Virus record (IMG/VR): IMGVR_UViG_3300030451_003374
Span: 68,947 to 132,946 of that record
Reading direction: 5' to 3' (one strand)
Length of the DNA: 64,000 bases
From: a virus
The notes beneath the pieces were generated by a model that saw nothing but the letters and a program-made list of their open reading frames with translations, did no database searches and was not told the origin of the DNA. Position 1 is the first letter of the stretch. Every line of letters begins with the position of its first letter. A program made the position numbers and the translations under genes. Shown one piece after another: positions 8,197-15,928 of this stretch.

Positions 8197-9326
8197 TTGC
8201 TACAGTTACCATAAGACAGATACTTCTTACCAGTTATATCATGCTCTGCATCAACAGGGTACATGTCCTTAGTAATCTGTGACATGATCCAGTTGTATGT
8301 CTTACTCATTCCCTCTTCAAGTGTTGTACTATAATCCCAACCTAACTTCTCTCTGATAAGATCGTTGTTAGAGTTTCTACCTCTTACACCTGTGTGTGGT
8401 ACATCAATATGATCCTTACCAATTTCTTTCTTGGCAACTTTAGCAGCAGTATCTACTAACTGATCAATGGTTACCATCTCTTCTGACCCTATGTTTATGG
8501 GAGCAGTCCACGTTCCTTCCATGAGTCTACGTGTTGCTTCAATACATTCATCGATGAAGAGGAAGCTTCTTGTTTGAAGTCCATCTCCCCATACTTCAAT
8601 TGAGTCTCCACTGGTAGCGTACGCCACTTTTCTACAGATAGCTGCGGGAGCTTTTTCTCTTCCACCGTACCAAGTTCCTTCTGGTCCGTAGATGTTATGA
8701 TACCTCGCAATCCTAACATCGAAATTATGATTACGACTGTAAGCGAGATATAACCTCTCGCTGAATAATTTTTCCCATCCATATTCAGAATCAGGTGCAG
8801 CAGGGTAAGCGGAATCCTCACGACAATCAGGATTATCTGGATCAAGTTGGTTGTACTCAGGGTACATACAGGCAGAACTTGAATAGAATATTTTAGTTTT
8901 ACCCACTACGTCAGGTACAGGTTGTAATAGACGTGGGTAACTTTCGTTCATCTCCTTTTGACATGATAGGAGATTTATGTTAATAAGAGCAGAGTTATGC
9001 ATCAAGTCAGCATCATGCTCACCAGTAAAGATGTAACCAGCACCACCCATGTCGGCAGCAAACTGATAGATCTCATCGAATGGTTCCTCATACTGGAAGG
9101 GGACACTAGCATAGAAATTTCCAGTCTCTCCTCTAAAATGAATGACTCTTCTCATGAAGTCTCTGTCTGTGAGATCTCCTGTGATAAACTCATTGGCAGC
9201 AGTATCAGAGAAGTCAGGGTGTTTGAGGTCAACACCTCTTACCCAATAACCTTCGCTTATCAATCTCTTTACCATATGTGAACCGATGAACCCACCGGCA
9301 CCAAGCACTAATGCTCTCTTTTTCAT
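8193..9326 (-). CDS. GDP-mannose 3,5-epimerase-like SDR protein
   Basis: Rossmann start MKKRALVLGAGGFIGSHMVK, then QFAADMGGAGYIFTGEHDA, SSSACMYPEYNQ and DSEYGWEKLFSE. Plant GDP-mannose 3,5-epimerase (GME) has the same ADMGG, SSACIYPEF and YGxEK blocks; the Cys of SSAC and the Y-xxx-K pair are its catalytic residues and all are kept. GME makes GDP-L-galactose (and GDP-L-gulose) from GDP-mannose. Start at 9326 is chosen for the ATGA overlap with the upstream gene and because the glycine motif falls at residues 9-14. 377 residues, like GME. A related epimerase on another GDP-hexose cannot be excluded. Confidence 0.82.
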   Translation of the reverse strand: MKKRALVLGAGGFIGSHMVKRLISEGYWVRGVDLKHPDFSDTAANEFITGDLTDRDFMRRVIHFRGETGNFYASVPFQYEEPFDEIYQFAADMGGAGYIFTGEHDADLMHNSALININLLSCQKEMNESYPRLLQPVPDVVGKTKIFYSSSACMYPEYNQLDPDNPDCREDSAYPAAPDSEYGWEKLFSERLYLAYSRNHNFDVRIARYHNIYGPEGTWYGGREKAPAAICRKVAYATSGDSIEVWGDGLQTRSFLFIDECIEATRRLMEGTWTAPINIGSEEMVTIDQLVDTAAKVAKKEIGKDHIDVPHTGVRGRNSNNDLIREKLGWDYSTTLEEGMSKTYNWIMSQITKDMYPVDAEHDITGKKYLSYGNCSK

Positions 9327-10627
9327 TTGTTTTCTTTGATATATTTTATTATAACATGATCTATGTAGTCTAGCATGTCCACCGTAATAACTGGTGAACA
9401 CCCTATAAAGAACACGTTGTCTAGAACTTCTGAAGCTCTGGGATAGTTTGATGCAGGTTCGATATGCCTATAAGCAGGATGCATAAGAATATTACCAGCA
9501 AAATAATTCCTCGTCTGGATTCCATGATCTTCTAGATACTTTACAAGGTGGTGTTTACCGTCCTTATATATTATCGGAACTCCAAACCAAGAGGTCTCAG
9601 CATGTTCTTTCTCTTCAACAACCCTGCAACCAGGAATTTGGTTGAAGACCTGAGTGAGTGCTCCTTTATTCATACGACGGACACAATGTATCTCTGTCTG
9701 CTTCTCCAACTGCACAAGTCCAATAGACCCTTGCAGATCGGCAGGCTTGAGGTTGTATCCTTGGACGCCAAAGACATACTTATGATCGACATCTTGGTCG
9801 TACCCTTCCAACCAGCGATCAAATCTCTTTCCACAGACACCGTTGGGCAATTTATTTTGGGCACCTACACAGTAACATCCACGACCCCACCAAGCAAACG
9901 ATCTGGCGATCTGAACTATCTCCTCGATATTAGAGGAGATCATTCCACCTTCAATCGTGCAGATATGATGTGCTGGATAGAAAGAACAAGACGCTGCGAC
10001 GGCTTTTTTAGTCAGCAACTCACCTCTCCACTTGCTACCCAAGGAGTCACAGTTGTCAGCGATGTAATGCAATCTGTTCCTATCAAGAATCTTAAAAAAC
10101 TGATCGAAGTCATAGGGATTACCAAGAACAGGTGAAGAGAAAACAGCAACAGTTCTAGGTGTAAGTTTATCTTCTATCTGTTGTAGGTTCCAATTCAAAT
10201 CTTCCATGTCTATGTCTACAAAGACAGGTTTCAATCCATTCTGAATGATAGGGTTGATAGTAGTAGGGAAACCACATGCACATACTATTATTTCATCTCC
10301 ATCATGCCAATCAAAATATTTTTTCAACGCAGCAATCATCACTAGGTTAGCAGACGAACCACTGTTGACCATGACAGAGTGCTTGAAGTCAAACTTCTTA
10401 GAGAATGCACGTTCAAACTTGTTGACATTCTCTCCTGCTGGCAACCACTTACCACCTAGTAGTGTTGTAATAGCAGCAGTAACTTCTCTATTGTCCCAGT
10501 AAGGACCTGAGTAATAAATGGGATCGCCTGGTTTCCAATTCTTGTTTGGAAGATAAGGCATGATATCATATCCACCTTTCTCAAGACTGAATATGAAGTT
10601 GTCGACCTGTTCTCCTAGGTTATACAT
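9323..10627 (-). CDS. E1/RfbH-type PLP, iron-sulfur 3-dehydrase for 3,6-dideoxyhexose synthesis
   Basis: 434 residues of the DegT/DnrJ aminotransferase fold, but the lysine that normally binds PLP is His: SFYPAHHICTIEGG (His220). This is the mark of the dehydrases E1 (CDP-4-keto-6-deoxy-D-glucose-3-dehydrase, RfbH) and ColD. E1 also holds a [2Fe-2S] cluster on C-X57-C-X1-C-X7-C; here C193, C251, C253 and C265 give C-X57-C-X1-C-X11-C, so three spacings match exactly and the last loop is four residues longer. It removes the C3 hydroxyl of a 4-keto-6-deoxyhexose. Overlaps the upstream reductase gene by 13 bases. Confidence 0.88.
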   Translation of the reverse strand: MYNLGEQVDNFIFSLEKGGYDIMPYLPNKNWKPGDPIYYSGPYWDNREVTAAITTLLGGKWLPAGENVNKFERAFSKKFDFKHSVMVNSGSSANLVMIAALKKYFDWHDGDEIIVCACGFPTTINPIIQNGLKPVFVDIDMEDLNWNLQQIEDKLTPRTVAVFSSPVLGNPYDFDQFFKILDRNRLHYIADNCDSLGSKWRGELLTKKAVAASCSFYPAHHICTIEGGMISSNIEEIVQIARSFAWWGRGCYCVGAQNKLPNGVCGKRFDRWLEGYDQDVDHKYVFGVQGYNLKPADLQGSIGLVQLEKQTEIHCVRRMNKGALTQVFNQIPGCRVVEEKEHAETSWFGVPIIYKDGKHHLVKYLEDHGIQTRNYFAGNILMHPAYRHIEPASNYPRASEVLDNVFFIGCSPVITVDMLDYIDHVIIKYIKENK

Positions 10628-11433
10628 AAATCTTTGACAATAAATTCATTGGTAATGTGCTGTGCAAAACCTAACTTCCTCAACTTAGATGTATCTAACC
10701 AGAAGTGTTGTGTCTGCACGTTGTTATGGAACTCTGGTGGATCAATGTTTATAATCTCACCACGAGATCTTGTGAAGTGTTTAGCGAGTTCTACAATCTC
10801 ACTAACCTTAGTGGGTTGTCCTGACCCTATGTTGTAGATTTCATTCAACTCACCCTTGTCCATAACAAGTTTCATTGCTCTACATACATCCTTGACATGC
10901 ATTATATCACGACAATGAGATCCATTATCATATACTTTGATATCACGATCTTGTTTCAATTCATTTACCATCCATTGGATAGCATTCTTTTTCCTACTGG
11001 CATTAGTATCTCCTTCACCCATGACATTACATAGTCTCAGGATTCTATACTTCATCCCCGTCGTTTGAGCGAAAGAAATGATAAGATCTTCTGCACACTT
11101 CTTGGTAATAGAATAAAATCCTGTTGGTTTGCAATCCGATACTTCTGTGGCGGGAAGTGCTCCCCCTTTTCCATAGACAAACCATGAGGAAACGAAGTTG
11201 AATGTGATGTCTTCTGATCTACAGAAGTCGAGTGTTTCACAAAGGACTCGAAGATTTGTTTCGACATCCAAAGTGATCTGATCATGTACATTGTAGTTGT
11301 GTGTGGTTGAGATCATGTACAGGATGTCATTGTGCCTTGGCACTCTATCATCTCTCTCCTGTACTTCAACCTGTTCCTTGTATAGGTTTTTGAAATGCTT
11401 ACCTATGAAACCGTGACCGTAAAGTGAAATCAT
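10615..11433 (-). CDS. NAD(P)-dependent sugar reductase/epimerase (SDR)
   Basis: 272 residues with a Rossmann GHGFIGKHF motif at the N-terminus, the active-site pair Tyr107-xxx-Lys111 in GFYSITKKCAED, RILRLCNVMGEG and NEIYNIGSGQPTKV. This is an extended SDR of the NAD-dependent epimerase/dehydratase family, but short. It lies between a 4,6-dehydratase and the E1-type 3-dehydrase, the position of CDP-abequose/paratose-type reductases (RfbJ/RfbS), which would reduce the C4 ketone of the 3-deoxy intermediate. That role is inferred from context. Confidence 0.75.
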   Translation of the reverse strand: MISLYGHGFIGKHFKNLYKEQVEVQERDDRVPRHNDILYMISTTHNYNVHDQITLDVETNLRVLCETLDFCRSEDITFNFVSSWFVYGKGGALPATEVSDCKPTGFYSITKKCAEDLIISFAQTTGMKYRILRLCNVMGEGDTNASRKKNAIQWMVNELKQDRDIKVYDNGSHCRDIMHVKDVCRAMKLVMDKGELNEIYNIGSGQPTKVSEIVELAKHFTRSRGEIINIDPPEFHNNVQTQHFWLDTSKLRKLGFAQHITNEFIVKDLCIT

Positions 11434-12374
11434 ACTAACTTTTCAAGATACCATGTGATAGTAGCACGAATCCCTACTTCAAAATCTGTAGTAGGTCTCC
11501 ATCCTGTGCGTTGTGTAATCTTACTATGATCCATTCCATATCGTTTGTCAATGCCAGGTCTTTCATTGCTGATACCAATCAGATCATGTGGTTTCTTCAG
11601 CATATCTAATATCATTATAGTAACATCTATATTTCTCTTCTCACATGATCCACCTACGTTGAAGTGATCGTTGATTATATTCTTCTCTTCCAGTTTCCAT
11701 ATTGCAGAACAATGATCGTAAACATATAACCAATCTCTTACTTGATGTCCACCTTGATGCATGTATGTAATCTTATTTCTAAACGCATTGTATATAACTT
11801 TAGGTATCAACTTCTCTACATGTTGATGAGGACCATAGTTGTTAGAGCAGTTAGTAATAAGGTAAGGTAGACCATAAGTGTTATGCCACGTCTTGACAAA
11901 ATGGTCAGACGCTGCTTTGCTTGCTGAGTACGGATTTCTAGGGTCATATGGTGTTGTCTCCTTGAATAATACCTTGTCATAATATTCTAAAGAACCATAC
12001 ACTTCATCAGTAGATATGTGATGGAACTTCTCTACGTTATGTCTTAGACTGGCATTCAATAAATTGATTGTGCCAATTACATTTGCTTCTAAGAAAGGTC
12101 TGTAGTTAGTTATACTATTATCAACGTGTGACTCAGCAGCGAAGTGAAATACTTTCTTGATCTTATACTTGTCAAAGATATAATTTACATTCTCCTCCTG
12201 TGATATATCACAGTACTCAAATATAAACTGATCATTGAGTGGCATGTATTGTTTGTCAGCAGCATAAGATAGGTTGTCAATGATGATAACCTGATCATCT
12301 ACACCAGTATATTTTTTGAGATAGTGTAGGAAGTTACTGCCAATAAATCCTGCACCACCTGTAACTAGGAACAT
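11430..12374 (-). CDS. nucleotide-sugar 4,6-dehydratase (RfbB/RfbG-like)
   Basis: 314 residues with TGGAGFIGSN at the N-terminus, HFAAESHVDNSI, the catalytic STDEVYG at 121-127 and Tyr149-xxx-Lys153 in NPYSASKAASDHF, then NCSNNYGPHQ. These blocks are those of dTDP-glucose 4,6-dehydratase; the S-T-D-E catalytic set is intact. It gives a 4-keto-6-deoxyhexose, the substrate needed by the E1-type enzyme two genes on. Whether the nucleotide is dTDP or CDP cannot be told by eye. ATGA overlap with the downstream gene. Confidence 0.88.
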   Translation of the reverse strand: MFLVTGGAGFIGSNFLHYLKKYTGVDDQVIIIDNLSYAADKQYMPLNDQFIFEYCDISQEENVNYIFDKYKIKKVFHFAAESHVDNSITNYRPFLEANVIGTINLLNASLRHNVEKFHHISTDEVYGSLEYYDKVLFKETTPYDPRNPYSASKAASDHFVKTWHNTYGLPYLITNCSNNYGPHQHVEKLIPKVIYNAFRNKITYMHQGGHQVRDWLYVYDHCSAIWKLEEKNIINDHFNVGGSCEKRNIDVTIMILDMLKKPHDLIGISNERPGIDKRYGMDHSKITQRTGWRPTTDFEVGIRATITWYLEKLV

Positions 12375-12574
12375 AAGTCTATAAGTTTATCAATGTATGC
12401 TTTTGCCTTCTTTAGGTCTTGGACTTTATCGTCCTTGTATCCTGCACGACAGACATACTTCACTACATTACCAGTGAAGAAATCAAGTCCTTGATCTGCT
12501 ATGAAATCCCAGACTTGTATCTTACCACGTTGGTAATGTGCAGGGTCTTCTGGTTTGAAATCATCTGGATTCAT
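12365..12574 (-). CDS. DUF3310 family protein
   Basis: 69 residues, MNPDDFKPEDPAHYQRGKIQ..., with the family signature HY..., WDFIADQGLDFFTGNVVKYV, CRAGYKD and a final DLKKAKAYIDKLI. DUF3310 is a small phage protein family sometimes labelled a nucleotide-kinase-like protein; function unproven. I prefer the ATG at 12574, which forms TAATG with the upstream cupin gene, over an ATG five codons earlier at 12589. Confidence 0.72.
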   Translation of the reverse strand: MNPDDFKPEDPAHYQRGKIQVWDFIADQGLDFFTGNVVKYVCRAGYKDDKVQDLKKAKAYIDKLIDLCS

Positions 12575-12936
12575 TAGTAGTGACCCCATGCAAAATGATC
12601 TACACGATTATAATCATCTTGTAGTCTTACAATATCATCTTCCTGACAGTCACCTCTTTGTACTTCTATAATTCTTATTCCCTTCTTACCACCCTGTATA
12701 CGATGACGTTGTTCAACCTGTATGAAGAATGTATCACCAACTTTACATGGTGTCTCAAGATTACCTTGAGTTATTATACCGTCACCTTCTACAACAACCC
12801 AGTCCTCAGTGCGGTACCTATGAAATTGTAGAGAGATTCTCATCTCTGGTTCTATGAACAGTTCTTTGACACAATAATTGTCACCCCTCCTCAAGACAGT
12901 GAAGTAACCCCATGGTCTTCTTTCTTTTTCAATCAT
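12574..12936 (-). CDS. mannose-6-phosphate isomerase type II / GMP C-terminal-type cupin
   Basis: 120-residue stand-alone cupin. It carries RRPWGYFTVL, VKELFIEPEMRISLQFH, EDWVVVEGDGI, QVEQRHRIQ and IIEVQRGDCQEDDIVRLQDD, which is the full sequence pattern of the type II phosphomannose isomerase domain found at the C-terminus of bifunctional ManC/AlgA. The metal-binding QxH and the GDxxxEDDIVRxxDxYxR tail are present. It would interconvert fructose-6-P and mannose-6-P, the first step towards GDP-mannose, feeding the phosphomannomutase at 19349-20047. No guanylyltransferase domain is attached. Confidence 0.85.
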   Translation of the reverse strand: MIEKERRPWGYFTVLRRGDNYCVKELFIEPEMRISLQFHRYRTEDWVVVEGDGIITQGNLETPCKVGDTFFIQVEQRHRIQGGKKGIRIIEVQRGDCQEDDIVRLQDDYNRVDHFAWGHY

Positions 12937-13199
12937 CCAATAAACCCCGTATTCAATAGATCATACTCCAAGTTCTCCATAATAACATCGTAATCTCTAT
13001 CTCTATCATTGTAAAAGTAAATGTCCTGTGACTGATAGAAAGACTTTAGAGAATCATAAAGATTAGGATGATCATACTCTAAGTCTATCTTATTTTCAAC
13101 AGCAGATACAAGTAATTGAGATTTGTTTTTGAATCTCGAAAGAAAAGATCCCTTCTTCGACATTGTTTTTTGAACTAACGACATAATTATACTGTTCAT
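12933..13199 (-). CDS. hypothetical protein
   Basis: 88 residues, basic near the N-terminus (KTMSKKGSFLSRFKNKSQ) and acidic/tyrosine-rich later (YFYNDRDRDYDVIMENLEYD). Nothing recognised. A GAGGTG Shine-Dalgarno-like sequence precedes the ATG at 13199, and its stop overlaps the next start by ATGA, so it is probably a real gene. Confidence 0.5.
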   Translation of the reverse strand: MNSIIMSLVQKTMSKKGSFLSRFKNKSQLLVSAVENKIDLEYDHPNLYDSLKSFYQSQDIYFYNDRDRDYDVIMENLEYDLLNTGFIG

Positions 13200-13204
13200 T
13201 CACC

Positions 13205-13744
13205 TCAGTTGTCAAGGAAGTAATCATACTCATTTAGAGTGACCACATTGACGTTGATTGCTATCCGATATTCCTTTGTTTTAGATGGCAAAGGTGAGTG
13301 ATAGTATGTAGCAGGGAAGATAAGGAGTTCACCTTCCACTGGTTTATGTATATACTCTTCTCCACCCAATAAAAACATGATGTCACCTGACTGTGGTGGT
13401 TTCCGTAGGTAGAAGACAGTAGATATATCTTTCTTTACTTTCTCAGGCATGTGGTTGTGCATAAAACTCACAGTCCTATCTTGATTAGATACGTACGCCC
13501 AACTCTTATTGAATATTCTATCTGGTATATCTGCCTTAGGATATAGTGTTATAACCTCTTGTTTTATTATATCAAACAGAGGTTGAAAGAATCCTAGATT
13601 GTTTGGTGCTATATCAAATACATATTCACCTCTCTTATAGTTTTTATTACTCCACTTATGTTGTAGTATTAGTTTCTTGCAGAGCAGTTCTACATCATCT
13701 GCCCAGTCTAATCCTATATGTTTTGAGATTATATTATCTCTCAT
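13205..13744 (-). CDS. 2OG-Fe(II) oxygenase-like protein
   Basis: 179 residues from the ATG at 13744. SFMHNHMPEKVKKDISTVFY gives an HxH where HxD is usual, then GDIMFLLGG, GELLIFPATYYHSPLPS (distal His) and KEYRIAINVNV (2OG-binding Arg). The pattern resembles the phage group of putative 2OG-Fe(II) oxygenases with HNH instead of HxD. The start used is the ATG at 13744 rather than one 24 codons upstream, which would run far into the neighbouring oxygenase gene. Substrate unknown. Confidence 0.68.
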   Translation of the reverse strand: MRDNIISKHIGLDWADDVELLCKKLILQHKWSNKNYKRGEYVFDIAPNNLGFFQPLFDIIKQEVITLYPKADIPDRIFNKSWAYVSNQDRTVSFMHNHMPEKVKKDISTVFYLRKPPQSGDIMFLLGGEEYIHKPVEGELLIFPATYYHSPLPSKTKEYRIAINVNVVTLNEYDYFLDN

Positions 13745-14267
13745 GTATGTCAGTACTATTCTCTTTAGGTAGACCACAGAATATCTGAACACTCTTTCTA
13801 TTACCAAATGATTCATTGACCATGATAGGTGTCACAGCATGATCTTCTCCCTGCTCATTTATCATAAGCATATTTCTTTGAGGGTGAATACACTTCAATT
13901 CACCAGTCAACTTCTCTCTCCACATGAATACACCACCCTTCTCTGGTTCCCATGTGTTTAGATATAATGTAGCACCATATAAACTTGCTTTATCATCATG
14001 CCAATTGATACCAGAACCTGGTAACCACAAGTGATAGTTTATGTTCGTAGGAATTTGATCAAAGTATTGAGTCAACTGGTTACGGAGGTCATTGAACTGA
14101 TAGACCTCTGGTCTGGATGAGAAACAATACTGTTTGAATCCTTTCGTTAGTTTCTCATCCCACTTCCATTTACTTATACCCCATACGTCTTGCTTCCTCT
14201 TCCTATTCATCTCATCGAGGCATCTGTCGATGAGTTCTTCTGATACTGCGTTATGAATGATTCGCAT
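13734..14267 (-). CDS. 2OG-Fe(II) oxygenase
   Basis: 177 residues with GINWHDDKASLYGATLYLN (HxD ligands), GGVFMWREKLTGEL, MLMINEQGEDHAVTPIM (distal His) and the Arg in NRKSVQIF. All iron and 2-oxoglutarate ligands are visible, so it is a complete P4H-like dioxygenase of a type frequent in T4-like cyanophages. It overlaps talC by 17 bases and the next oxygenase by 11. Substrate not predictable. Confidence 0.82.
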   Translation of the reverse strand: MRIIHNAVSEELIDRCLDEMNRKRKQDVWGISKWKWDEKLTKGFKQYCFSSRPEVYQFNDLRNQLTQYFDQIPTNINYHLWLPGSGINWHDDKASLYGATLYLNTWEPEKGGVFMWREKLTGELKCIHPQRNMLMINEQGEDHAVTPIMVNESFGNRKSVQIFCGLPKENSTDIHER

Positions 14268-14910
14268 TTGCTATGCTCTCTAGGTCTGCATTGAATAGTT
14301 CTAACCCCTTGTCAGTCAAGATGTGGTTGTACATCTTTTCAAATACTGATGGTGGCATTGTAACTATGTCAGCACCTCTAGCGAATGAACCAGACACACC
14401 AGACACATCTCTAATAGATGCAGATAGTATCTCTGTAGCACTCACACCTTGTACTGAGAATATGTTACTGATCTCTTGAATCAATTCTAATCCATCTACA
14501 GAGTTGTCATTCAATCTACCAACGAAAGGAGAAACATACTTTGCTCCTGCCTTTGCTGCAAGGATTGCCTGTGCTGCTGAGAATATCAAAGTTACATTTA
14601 CATTTATAAGATTTCTTTTCAACTCTCTGCATACCCATAGACCTTCAACAGTACATGGAACCTTGATGGTTGCAACCTTTCCGAACAGAGTAGAGAGTCT
14701 CTTACCTTCTTCTACCATCTCCATAGCATTACCACCAACTTCCATGCTGATGTCAGTGAGTCCTAACTCTGCTAACTCTTCATAGACTTTGATGGGATCT
14801 CTACCACTCTTACGTATAAGTGTTGGGTTTGTTGTGACACCGTCTATAAGACCAGTGACATAGTGCTTGTTGATCACTTCTGTGTCAGCAGTGTCAAGAA
14901 AAATTCTCAT
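14251..14910 (-). CDS. talC: transaldolase (TalC / fructose-6-P aldolase type)
   Basis: 219-residue TIM-barrel transaldolase of the short TalC type: MRIFLDTADTEVINK, DGVTTNPTLI, the Schiff-base lysine Lys83 in ATIKVPCTVEG, and YVSPFVGRLND. TalC is a well-known cyanophage auxiliary metabolic gene that steers host carbon into the pentose-phosphate pathway, giving NADPH and ribose-5-P for nucleotide synthesis. First minus-strand gene left of the plus-strand island; the 14911-14961 spacer must hold its promoter, though no clear -35 is seen. Confidence 0.95.
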   Translation of the reverse strand: MRIFLDTADTEVINKHYVTGLIDGVTTNPTLIRKSGRDPIKVYEELAELGLTDISMEVGGNAMEMVEEGKRLSTLFGKVATIKVPCTVEGLWVCRELKRNLINVNVTLIFSAAQAILAAKAGAKYVSPFVGRLNDNSVDGLELIQEISNIFSVQGVSATEILSASIRDVSGVSGSFARGADIVTMPPSVFEKMYNHILTDKGLELFNADLESIANANHS

Positions 14911-14945
14911 GTTTCTAGGTATTTTTATCGTTGGATATATATTAT

Positions 14946-14953
14946 CATAAATA
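14946..14953 (+). promoter_or_regulatory. candidate late promoter CATAAATA
   Basis: CATAAATA on the plus strand matches the T4 late promoter core TATAAATA at seven of eight positions. It lies 23 nt before the ATG at 14977, the same distance as the other late boxes in this window, and heads the only plus-strand gene group. Confidence 0.65.
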
Positions 14954-14976
14954 CGGCTAGAATGCTACGTATAAGA

Positions 14977-15468
14977 ATGAAAAAACTTATTCCTTTTATT
15001 ATGTTAGCGTTAGCTGCTCCGATGACTGCTCGTGCAGACATTACTCACAGACTGTCATCAAGTGTTCAGTTACAAGTGAACGCAGCAGCAACACAGGTTG
15101 AGAGGATCGGATCCTCATTCTCGATAACGGGTAACGGTGTCGATACAACAGATGGTACAACAGCTGGTACTGTTTCGGTTGGTACTATAACTTCAGGTGT
15201 TTATGCTCCTGGTACTATAGCAGCAACTCAGGATGTACCTGGTGCAGCTTTCAGCTTTACCCAGTCATACACTCAAGCAGATGCTGTTTCAACATCAGCA
15301 CCAACAGTAGGTACTGTAGGAAACTTCAGTAACCAAACTTCAACTGCTGCTGGTACAAAAGACACACTCGCTGGAACTATAACCAGTGCAGGGGTTATGA
15401 CACTAACTGCTGGTGGTGCAGGTACTTCAGCTACAGGACAGCATGTCACTGAACTTACTATAAGATAA
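14977..15468 (+). CDS. exported protein, unknown (signal peptide)
   Basis: From the ATG at 14977 the protein opens with a clear Sec signal, MKKLIPFIMLALAAPMTARA, cleaved after ARA. The 143-residue mature part is Thr/Ala/Gly/Ser-rich (GNGVDTTDGTTAGTVSVG, TAGGAGTSATGQ) with no Cys or charged clusters, as in surface or virion-associated beta proteins. An earlier ATG at 14962 lies only 8 nt from the late promoter box, probably too close to the mRNA start. First gene of the plus-strand group. Function unknown. Confidence 0.7.
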   Translation: MKKLIPFIMLALAAPMTARADITHRLSSSVQLQVNAAATQVERIGSSFSITGNGVDTTDGTTAGTVSVGTITSGVYAPGTIAATQDVPGAAFSFTQSYTQADAVSTSAPTVGTVGNFSNQTSTAAGTKDTLAGTITSAGVMTLTAGGAGTSATGQHVTELTIR

Positions 15469-15484
15469 GGAGTTATGGTAACAA

Positions 15485-15928
15485 ATGAACTTGTATCGTG
15501 CGATAACTGTCAGTGCACTTGTCCTTGCGACTGCACCGACTGCGATTGCAGTCCCTGTGGTCCCTAACTTCACACAGGGCTCGATGACCAGCCACACGGA
15601 GACGACGTCTACCGTGACAGAGACCATTAATTCTATGGATTACTCGACAGGCTGGACATACTCGGTAACGGGGACAAACGTACAACACGATGGCACGAGC
15701 ATATCTCCTGATGTGGGGAGTGCTCAATCTAATACTTTGAATGGAGTGACTTCATCATGGACTGGTTTAGACTTAGAACAAAAACCAAACTGGACACAGC
15801 AAAACGTAGGACAATCGTTCCAATTCACGGAGCACTACAATGGCCCAGGCTTACAGACACAGACAATAATACAAAGAACAACAACAATACAAAGCGTCAC
15901 AGATACAACCTCAATCTTCAGTCAATAA
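15485..15928 (+). CDS. exported protein, unknown (signal peptide)
   Basis: 147 residues with a signal peptide MNLYRAITVSALVLATAPTA cleaved near AIA, then a Ser/Thr/Gln-rich mature region (HTETTSTVTETINSMDYSTG). Cys-free and resembling the preceding gene in composition. An in-frame TAA at 15479 fixes the start at the ATG 15485. An AAGGAG sequence at 15467-15472 lies 12 nt upstream, longer than usual. Its stop overlaps the presumed start of the next gene. Confidence 0.65.
   Translation: MNLYRAITVSALVLATAPTAIAVPVVPNFTQGSMTSHTETTSTVTETINSMDYSTGWTYSVTGTNVQHDGTSISPDVGSAQSNTLNGVTSSWTGLDLEQKPNWTQQNVGQSFQFTEHYNGPGLQTQTIIQRTTTIQSVTDTTSIFSQ

Noticed and set aside
8495-8845. 116-residue minus-strand frame inside the GDP-mannose epimerase-like gene
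   Set aside because: Overlaps a gene with all catalytic motifs in another frame; no independent evidence.
9548-10135. 195-residue open frame on the plus strand
   Set aside because: Opposite strand of the clear E1-like dehydrase gene; composition is that of an antisense shadow, with no domain and no promoter or Shine-Dalgarno.
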